DNA of 64,000 bases from Pisolithus tinctorius (lineage: Eukaryota; Basidiomycota; Agaricomycetes; Boletales; Pisolithaceae). The position numbers were made by a program, and so were the translations under genes. Under the pieces are notes generated by a model. The model saw nothing but the letters and a program-made list of their open reading frames with translations, did not search any database and was not told the DNA's origin. The first letter of the stretch is position 1. Every line of letters begins with the position of its first letter. The stretch is taken from NCBI GenBank assembly GCA_024663395.1, contig JANFAH010000004.1:3286001-3350000 (forward strand), in the 5' to 3' direction. This document shows, one piece after another, positions 55,925 to 64,000 of the stretch.

Positions 55925-57055
55925 CCAACAACATTTTCAATTGCAGCTGATGACAGGAACTACGAGCTCCTGAAACTAAAGCATGGGGATGTCAAGCTTG
56001 ACAAGACTGTCATAGATGGCATGTTCATGAAATACCTTTGAGGCGAGGAACTCTCCCTCACCATTAGTGAGCACAATGCTTACTTCAAGATCCACCTAAA
56101 AAACTGTAAGGGATGGCAGAGAAAGTTAGATAAGGGGATGAGGGAAGCTGACCTACAAAGTTCGTCTTTATATCCATTTGTGCATATCCCATTTTATCTG
56201 ATCTCCTTTTGTTGGTACTTACCAGGCAATCACTACAAGATTTATCCATGCCTGGATATGGCCAAGGCATGTGACACCCTCCTGCACCTTGTGTCCTGGA
56301 TGAAATGGGTCAAACTTGTCCATCTCAGCCAGCTGATGACTGAAGAGGATTTCCTTTTCCCCACAATTGGCATAAATGGCATGCTGCAACTGGGTGAGCC
56401 ACTTTCCCATGACACAATCCAAAAATGGATCAATGAGGCAGTGGTGGGGTCTGGAATTCCCAGAACATTCACAATGCATTGCTACCATCACAGTGGAATG
56501 CAATACTGCTTCATGTTCACACCAGTGGGGCAGCGATGGACCCTTGTGTGGGTCCAGTGGTGGGGGGGATGGGCTGAAGGTGAGCATGTGAGTACTTCGT
56601 CCTCCTTCCTATCTGGGTGTGTAGTAAAGTCAACTGACTCCTTGCCTTTCACTCCACATGACTACACAGCATGACACACTGATGCACTACCTCCTCAATG
56701 AGTTGAATTGCTACAAAAACAACCACAGTGATGTGCTGCAACCAGTCCCACACAAAGGTGATCATTCACTCACAGGCAAAGCTGTGCTCATCTGGCCAGC
56801 ATCCACTGAGGTACTCAACATGGCACATGCATCGATAACAGCTGACATTGCAGCACTACACATGACTGTGAAGGAAGTGAAGGAAACCTTGTGCTCACTT
56901 TCAGTAGATGTAAGGGAGATTCACCAACAGCTCAGTGACATGAGCAACCTGGTCGTAAAGGCCCTAACCTCAGCCTCCGCATATTCAGCCCCTTCTGGAC
57001 CTGTGCTGTGCCAGAGTACTACTGGCAGTAATGCTCAAGCAATGCCAATAACAGG

Positions 57056-57330
57056 TGAGCCTCATTGATTCTGTGATTTCTACTGCACCAACTGACCAGC
57101 CACATGAATCAGCCTACCAACATTCACCTGCACAGACCACAACATTGTTGCCCCCAGTGATCCAGTCCACTTCCATGCCAACAGTGGGTGAGTCTCATTC
57201 ATTCTATGACTTCCATCACACCAACTGACCAGCCACATGGATCAGCCCACTGGTATTCACTTGCACAGACTGCAGCTTTGTTGCCCCCAGCAATCCAGTC
57301 CACTTCCATGCCAGCAGCCCAGCCGTACCT
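57056..57330. repeat. Tandem duplication of about 132 bp within the recombinase gene
   Basis: GTGAG(C/T)CTCATT...CACCAACTGACCAGCC...CAGTCCACTTCCATGCC occurs twice in tandem. Each copy starts with a GT donor-like sequence, so the repeat may multiply an exon-intron junction. Confidence 0.75.
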
Positions 57331-57729
57331 ACCTATGCTCAATTTACAACTGACTCAAATGCAGTTCAGGATGCCATGAGTTGTCCAACTGTCAGATCTT
57401 TTGCTCTCAATGTCCCTCCTCTCACAGATCAGACCCCAGAGGACCAAGGCCTGTGCCTCTACCTCCCTTCTGGGAGTTGTCATCCTGGACATGCCCATTT
57501 TGTGTCCCAATGGGACACAGACCACAAAGTCAGACTCTTGGAGGGACATAGTATGCCACTGGACAGAGGGGGAGCCATGGCTTGACCTGCATATTCTGCT
57601 CAAGGACTGGCCTTATCACTACTACAATGGGAAGAGCAGCTGTCAATTCAACATGAAGTACTCTCAGTGACATGTCATTGCAATGGAATTCCTTGACAAG
57701 TAAGTCAGCTTGTCACACTTCTACCACTC

Positions 57730-57930
57730 ACCCAAGTCCCTCTGACATGTAGAAATATCTGTAGGCTACCTCAGTAGTGAACAAACTACTGATATATTAG
57801 ATATACCTGTAGGCTACTACAGGATGTCAGTATTGTAGAATACTTGTCGTATGAATGGACTTACCCTCAGTAGTGAACAAACTACTGAGGGAATACTAGT
57901 AGGAAACACTACAAGTATGTGCGCTATTTC
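57730..57930. repeat. Nested small hairpins, MITE-like
   Basis: A perfect 11-bp stem with a 6-nt loop (CCCTCAGTAGT-GAACAA-ACTACTGAGGG) lies at 57863-57891. A shorter copy with the same loop is at about 57769-57792, and CCTGTAG-GCTA-CTACAGG lies between them. They interrupt the recombinase gene before its last coding block. No clean target duplication was found. Confidence 0.55.
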
Positions 57931-58115
57931 AGCTTATGTAAGCAGCCAAAACATCGCACAGTGGTCAAGTACCACAGGGGCACTTTATGTTCCAACATGA
58001 CATGGTCCCCAGATTCCAGGGGGACAAGGAAACCTTCCTCAAGATTTATGGAAGTGCCATTGGTCAAGGACACACAAAACTCCTCAAAGTGATCTTGGCC
58101 ACCCACAAACTGTTA

Positions 58116-59379
58116 TGCTCGTGACAAGTGACTTTGTCAAATGGACTAGGCATGACGGTCATGAGGAGGATCTATGGGCTGAACTTGTCATAACCCCTAT
58201 GGCTCTGCTTGTTATGGATGAGTACTGACAAAGGTTCATTCTACTGGCAAGATCTTCTTGAGATCACGACAGAGAGCAAACAAGGTACGAGTCTGAGATG
58301 ATAGCTGAGTTGCAAGAAATCGAAAAACTGGGGATACAGTGTACAGTACATCTACTTAAATACCCTTCAAGGGTTTGTACCATACACACATCCACAGTTA
58401 GATACAAACAAGTAAACGATGAAATTCCCAGTGTCAATAATGGGGAACTAGAAGGAGGCAACGGCCAAACTGACTGCAGATGCAGTCCGCAGCAAGGGGC
58501 CTTGACACCGGAACTAAGTTCTAAACATCCAGGCAATATAAACAAGTCAGAAACAAGACATGGATCAGCAAGTAGTAAAAATGAAATATGTGTCCATCAG
58601 CTGTGGGTGCAGCTGTGAGTCAGTGTGACTACAGCGCATGCAGCATCAGTTGGTATTGGAAATACCACCACTGCTGGTGATCTGAAGGCTCTGCAAGCTT
58701 CCAGACCAAGGACAACCACAGCAAGGACAAGTGATGTGATGAGGCATGTGACACACATGACTTGGTGGTTTAGGGGCATACAACAAAAAAGGAAGGGATG
58801 GCAAAGTGGTCGTAACACAAACAGTATTGTGGAGCTGGGGAGTGCCATCGTTGCCTCACAAGTGAAGAAGTCTGTGATGATTCTTCTTCGGGCATCAGCA
58901 AGCAGCACTGATGCATATCACACCAAGGCTGTCATTCCACCATTGCCATCCTGTTCTTTTTTTTCTTTTGTTTTCTTTCTCTTAATACATCTATCAACCA
59001 CTTGTCAATACTATCACCCCAGCATCACCCAAGCTTGTGATGTACTATGTCACTAGTCGCATACTTGTACATGTGCAGTAGCATACTTGTCATATGTTGT
59101 CGCAAAAATGTTTAGGGTCATGCCAATGATGACAAATTGTAATAAGCATTATGAAACCCCTCTCCTGCTTAATAATGATCATTGTAATGTTCTGGCAATG
59201 CAACCGAGATATGATAATGCAATGAGTTCCATTATCTTCAGGGTAAGATTGCCATAAGATCATCACAGCGGCATTGCAACGTGGTGGCTTGCGCTGCATG
59301 TTGTTGGTACATACTTCCTCACGATCCCCTGCCCTTTTTCCTGAACCACTGCAATCCCTTCGTCTTCAGCGTTTCGGAA
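58116..59379. other. Intergenic DNA with unrecognised short frames
   Basis: Frames at 58298-58618 (106 residues) and 58625-59056 (143 residues) have no known domain and no clear promoter or splice support. The 3' part regains CpG toward the Plavaka gene. Confidence 0.3.
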
Positions 59380-62300
59380 ATGGCCCCCGTTCGTCACGCA
59401 AAATATAACTATTCGGAAAAAACACTTTCAAAAACATCCAAATGCCAGATCTGCGGAAAACTATTCAAACCTCAGGGCATCAAGAGCCATGCGACACACT
59501 GTGCGGCTCGTCAAACAAGGGAAATACAATGAATAGACGCTACTAAGGAATATGAGAGGGACAAGGAGCAAGGTGTGTCTAGTTTTCATATGCTTTGTTT
59601 GTGATTCTCACTGTGTATTGACATTCTCAGCTGAGGAATTGAGGGTAGCGTTGGTCACATCTGCATACTTGACAGTGCGCACACACATCACGCAGGCAGG
59701 CCCTTCTCAAGTAACCTGCATGCTTAATGAAGATAACGATGGATTGCCAAGTATGTTTCAATTTCAACCTATGCTACACCTGCACTTAAGGCCGTTTCTT
59801 TACAGCTCCCAACATTTCTCACTCGGGACACATGGATTTTGTTGATCAGGATGTGTGGGAGCCTCATGGAGATCCCGCTGCACAAAGTGGTGAGTGCATG
59901 AATTCAGTGCTACCTGGTTTCCGAGTGCGCCATACTAAGTACATACGTGCTTGATATGAATAGATCAATCAAATGTCTCCATGGCAAGTAATGGCAGTGA
60001 CCGAACACCATCCCCTGAACAGCCACCTGCTGACTTCAAGACTGAGTTCCATCCCCGCAGCAATACCCCATCGCTTTTCCAGTCGCAAGAAGAATTCAGT
60101 CAGCATGCTGCTGCTACGATGGCCCCCAATCCACACCCATGGCGCCCATTTATCAAGGAGGGCGACTACTTGTTTGCTGAAATAGCATTGCAAGCGGGCC
60201 TCAACGCGTTGCAGATCAATGGGCTGCTTTCCCTCATTTCACGCATCGTCCAAGGAAAGGCAAATGTTACCTTGCAGAACGATGTTGACCTTCAATGTGC
60301 ATGGGACAGGGCGGCCATGCAGGTGACACCGGTAAGTTCTTTCTCTTCATACACCGTGAGCTTCTGTGCATTCATCCACAAGCTTCTACTCTAGTTTACA
60401 TGACACAACGTGACTGCACCTTATAAAGGAGAGAACTTAACATTCCCAGTTTATGCACGTTCATTATGGGAGTGGGCTCTTGATCTCTTATCGAACCCCC
60501 TCCTTGCACCTCACTTCGTCTGGGATGCCCAACGGGTCTTCCGACATAATGGCCATGAGTACAAGAGATTCTACTCAGAACCATGGACTGGTGATCGCTG
60601 GTGGGACATTCAAGTATGTTGTAATGACCTGTACACTCTGTATATACTGTGTTTAACTTGTGCTTGCTTCTAGTCTTGTTTACCTCAGGTTGAAAATGCG
60701 GCCCCATTTGCTTTTATCCTCTATGCCGACTGAACACATCTAAGTTCCCACAGAACTGTCAAAGGTTATCCTGTCGTAGCTCATTGTGGAAATCTGCCCA
60801 CGAACATCAGAAATGGAGAATGCTTTGGTGGCAGATGTGTCGTCGGCTGGTTACCTATTGTAAGTTACTGAGTGCAGTCTTCAGCATCCTTGCTCATGTA
60901 TATTATGCAAGGTTCCCGAGTCCGCCAAAGAAGAGGGGAAGACTGGCTACACCAATTACAAATGCGTTATTTGGCATGAAGCATCCCTTTGTATCATTGA
61001 TAGACTCGCCGAACTCTCAAAGCTAGGATACAAATATGAGTGCTATGACAAGATCACTCGGTGGCTCTTTCCCTTGATTCTTATCTTATCCGCTGACTAT
61101 GAAGAACAGTAAGTCGAGGGCACTACAAGTGCGCATTAGACATACTAATAACTATGTTGACATTAGATGCATGATGAGCCTAATTCAAGGCACGAAGAGT
61201 AAACGCCCATGCCCAGTTTGTTTGGTTCCTCTTGAGGAGTTATCCCACCTTGCCAAATCATTTCCAACGCATACCATAAGACAGGCAAAAGAAGCCCTCA
61301 CCATCTATCAGGAAAAGAAGTCAGCCGGTGAACCGATCCTCAAAGCCCTCAGGCTTCGGCTGGTTGCGGTGAGTTTTGTATTTATTGATGACTCTTACCA
61401 ACCACGTAACCAAATCGCAAGAACGTTTTCTGGAAGGTTGAGAACTCGGAGCCAGAGGAAGCTGTGAGCTTCGACCGCCTCCATGCTCTGCATGACGGTC
61501 TCTTTGGGCACCACTCACTCGAAGAACTCGAGATTCTCTTAAGCAAATTACCGCGTAAATATGCAGCGCAACTTGAGGAGCAGTACGTATTACCCTCTAT
61601 TTACTTCGCTAAGACATCCTAATCCTAAATTGAATGCAGGCTTGCAGCATTTCCAAGCTGGCGAGGTTTGGCGCACTTCAATGGCATCCTACATGTAAGC
61701 TATGCTGATGGGAACAAACTCCGAGATCTCGCACAGGTGAGATTCTTCTTTTGACTTCCCGGCATAAGCTAACAAACTCACAAGCAAACCTTCTACGCCA
61801 CTTTGAATATTCTCACAAACGATGTAAGCCGTGAAGGCTACCAGCTCCTATGGATGCTCCGTAGCTACTTGGAATTGGACAGTCTCATTGGGCTGGACGT
61901 GCACACTGACAGGACCCTTGAATTGATAGAGAGGGAGCAGTTGGTTTTCAGGAGTGAGCTAAAGGTGCATGATATTTCCTTGCCGTTAGAGTTGACTGTT
62001 GATCCCCCGCTCTGACCTAGGAGTATGTCTCCCGAGTGGCTAATGGTGAGCTAGCAGAACACCTCAAGACGGACTGGAATTTTCCAAAGGTCCATCTTTG
62101 GAAACATGTTGTGCGGGATATTCGGAATAAAGGAGCAGCCCGTAACTACAGCACTCAGCCCAACGAGAAAATGCACAGCTCACTTAAAGATGCCTATCAG
62201 GACCGCTCAAATGGTAAGGACGTTGCCGTTCAGGTGCGTCCAGCTTCTGCTCTCCTCATTTCATTCGGTCCCGCTGACCTGAAGTTACATAGGTCCTTCG

Positions 62301-63142
62301 TGTCGACCACCACTGCCTAGCCATGAAACTAATTAGGAACCGGGTGGATGCTGAAGCCAATCGTACACAGCAAGATCACAATGACGATGATATTGACGAT
62401 GGGGGTGATGAGGATGCCCTCATGAGTTTCAGCGAGCATGTTAAGCTCGGTTCACCATGGTCACCGAAGAGCATTCAATCCATCATTCATGATCATGCTT
62501 CACAGCAAGAATTCCAAGGTTTCCATCAGAAGTTTACTCGGTTCATTAATCAGTGCCTGCCTATTTACCTCAATCGCGACCAGAATTCTTGGAAAAACAT
62601 CTCGTTTGCCGAAACGTTCCAGGTATGTTTTGCCATGTTGCATAGTAGTCATTACCCCATCTTACAACGACCTACGCATGTAGTTGCAGGAGCATGCTTA
62701 CCTCAAGGTCAATTACGAGTCAAGGATGGACTGGTGGCAAGCTACTGACTACCTACGATGCAACCCTTCGTTCCACGGCAAGCCTCGTTATAACACTGTC
62801 CTCTTTCAGCTTTCACATAGTGAGATTGCTTTTGCTCGTTTGGTATTCATGTTTTCATGCAACATTCCTGACTTTGGCACCTATCAATTTGCTCTCGTTC
62901 GCCCCTATACAGCCAACATCAATGCAGCTCGCAGCTCCTTTGACAACACCTTCAGGCTTGTGCATGTTAAAGCATGTCCCCACACAGCGTCGATATTCAT
63001 CCCCATCCGGTCCATCGTCAGGGGAGCGTTGCTGTACCCTGACCCCAAATATAAAGACAAATATTTTGTGGTGGAGCACATCGATGGAGACATGTTTTGT
63101 CGCGTCAACGAGTGGAACGGGCGTCATCAAGACCAGGAGTAA
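59380..63142 (+). CDS. Plavaka-type DNA transposase gene, multi-exon, three in-frame TGA
   Basis: Inferred exons begin 59380-59572, 59631-59750, 59806-59889, 59964-60331, 60395-60613, 60674-60859, 60912-61108, 61167-61368 and 61422-61582, with several more to 63142. All checked introns have GT...AG ends and phases keep the frame. The N-terminus has a zinc-finger-like CQICGKLFKPQGIKSHATHC. The core has FILYAD (first acidic residue, 60728-60730), VVGWLPI, ILILSADYEEQ (second), a CPVCLVP zinc pair and VSFDRLHALHDGLF. The tail has MHSSLKDAYQDRSNGKDVAVQV and a C-terminal domain ending in VVEHIDGDMF. TGA codons at 59530, 60401 and 60731 stand where Arg is usual, so this copy is probably a recent pseudogene. 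No terminal repeats were identified. Confidence 0.8.
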
Positions 63143-63584
63143 GGAAATGTTATGTCGTACTTTAGATAGCTGCTCTCTTTTCCTCATACCAATGCTCTGT
63201 GCTAGCATATTCTGAATCTCTCACTGGATCTCTAGCAATGATATGGTTTATCCCTCAAATCATTGTCGCAATGTTTGAGTTACAAATTCCGACCTCTTGA
63301 GTCATAATATTGCATGTTTACTGACGTCATGATGTCAACCCAATAACATCAAAGTGGCGGCGGCGGGGCCTTACAGACACGTTCGAATGGTGAGTCTGCT
63401 CTGATCGCCATTCCGATTGGTTCTCCTGGCTGCCATTCTAACTTGGTACGCTCTACCGGTAGGTAACAGTGAGGTAAGATACCTCAACGATGTTGCACCA
63501 GCGTAAACGGTTAGTCAATTTCATTTCCGTCTTTTGCCTCATTGAACACCCTTCAAAAGGATCTGCTCGGCTCCAACGTGTAGT
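63143..63584. other. CpG-containing intergenic region
   Basis: There is no frame with support. A GGCGGCGGCGGGG run lies at about 63355-63367. It may contain the promoter of the next gene. Confidence 0.35.
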
Positions 63585-63899
63585 ATGAGGACCTCACCCC
63601 CGATTTGTTACACGTTGGTCACAGAACATCAGCTGCAACCTCGACTAGGTCTGTTTTACCACTTTCCAGTGATGTCCAAGGATTTTACTCTAGATATCGA
63701 CGCTGTGGGCCATGATAGCCTTGACGAGAATACCGATACTGATGAGGATGTCCCGCATGCAGCAAACCATGGGGCAGCCAGAGGTGCAGGCACTAGCTTG
63801 GACAGGGAACTCGATGAGGTGCGAAGGGTTATGGCTGCCCCTGTGCTGGATGCGAGCCCTGCTGAGTTGCACCAGGTATGCGTTCTGACCTGCCTATGA
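63585..63899 (+). CDS. Start of an unrecognised gene, partial
   Basis: The frame of 104 residues contains SKDFTLDIDAVGHD and the acidic LDENTDTDEDV, and probably continues by splicing: AGGTATGC at about 63875 is a plausible donor. It follows the Plavaka gene in the same orientation and could be its second gene or an unrelated one. No domain is recognised, and the window ends before it can be followed. Confidence 0.4.
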   Translation: MRTSPPICYTLVTEHQLQPRLGLFYHFPVMSKDFTLDIDAVGHDSLDENTDTDEDVPHAANHGAARGAGTSLDRELDEVRRVMAAPVLDASPAELHQVCVLTCL

Positions 63900-64000
63900 A
63901 ACTGAATATTACTGATCTCTGGGGATGATGAATTCTCATCTACCGGTAGTCAAACCGGAATTTCATACGAGAAGGACTTCGAATTCTATATAGAGCTGCT

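Larger units (their letters stand above)
55925..58115 (+). pseudogene. Tyrosine-recombinase-type gene, C-terminal catalytic part (split by E3)
   Basis: After the intron end near 55945, NYELLKLKHGDVKLDK and KGWQRKLDKGMREADL lead to an intron at about 56158-56225. Then come LSHDTIQKWINEAVVGSG, the recombinase box HCYHHSGMQY (56476-56490) and QWWGGWAEGEH. After another intron, TLMHYLLNEL supplies the candidate active-site Tyr (56688-56690). The box II Arg expected in HxxR is His, so this copy is inactive. A coiled-coil region (KEVKETLCSLSVDV) and a C-terminal ETFLKIYGSA near 58030 finish it. Stops and CpG loss are widespread. Tyrosine recombinases cut and rejoin DNA; whether this is a Crypton-like element or a host gene is open. 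Confidence 0.72.

Overview
The window looks like repeat-dense, heterochromatin-like DNA of an Agaricomycete-type basidiomycete. The support is short introns of about 50-65 nt with GT...AG ends, chromodomain-carrying Ty3/gypsy elements, a Plavaka-type transposase, a PIF/Harbinger element, a fungal alpha-type kinase, and long stretches almost free of CpG. Nearly everything is a mobile element or its wreckage, and elements have jumped into each other. Exact target-site duplications (TSDs) let the nesting be read directly.

Layout: (1) 1-1488 plus 9573-9589 is a fold-back (long-palindrome) DNA element of the TA-target type, cut by Ty3/gypsy element E1 (1489-9567; TSD GCAAC). (2) 9594-10312 and 10862-11575 are solo LTRs of the E1 family (TSDs GTACT and TCCAT). 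They lie beside and inside the 5' LTR of an older, CpG-depleted Ty3/gypsy element E4 (gag 12698-13927). E4 is itself split by a PIF/Harbinger element (14841-18150; TSD TTA) and fades out after about 19060. (3) 21.1-27.3 kb is an island that still contains CpG. It holds two divergent multi-exon genes, an alpha-kinase (minus) and a 500-codon DDE integrase-like protein (plus), followed by a 55-57 bp tandem repeat. (4) 27.3-38.4 kb is CpG-depleted DNA with tandem repeats, an XPG/Rad2-like nuclease pseudogene, and a 3.6 kb palindrome. The palindrome has a second fold-back element at its centre and RNA-polymerase-II-CTD-like heptads in its arms. (5) 38.4-58.1 kb is one decayed tyrosine-recombinase-type gene split by two Ty3/gypsy elements, E2 (39102-46679, TSD AATGG, in an exon) and E3 (46771-55924, minus strand, TSD CCAAC, in an intron). 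E3 is itself interrupted by a solo LTR (52365-53412). (6) 59.4-63.1 kb is a multi-exon Plavaka-type transposase gene with three in-frame TGA codons. An unrecognised gene starts near the right edge.

E1 and E2 share a compact set of signals. Each has gag, then a slippery heptamer and pseudoknot for -1 frameshifting into pol, a pol ending in a chromodomain, a self-complementary primer site, and a convergent spliced gene between pol and the 3' LTR. The convergent gene encodes a coiled coil, a Zn(II)2Cys6-like cluster and an acidic tail. Each element is also saturated with its own CCG-containing word (CTCCG in E1, CCGG in E2), although the surrounding old DNA has lost CpG. I propose, as inference, that the convergent zinc-cluster protein could be an element-encoded anti-silencing or targeting factor that reads these words. 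Nonsense mutations across the window are almost all TGA at expected CGA codons, as expected from deamination of methylated CpG.
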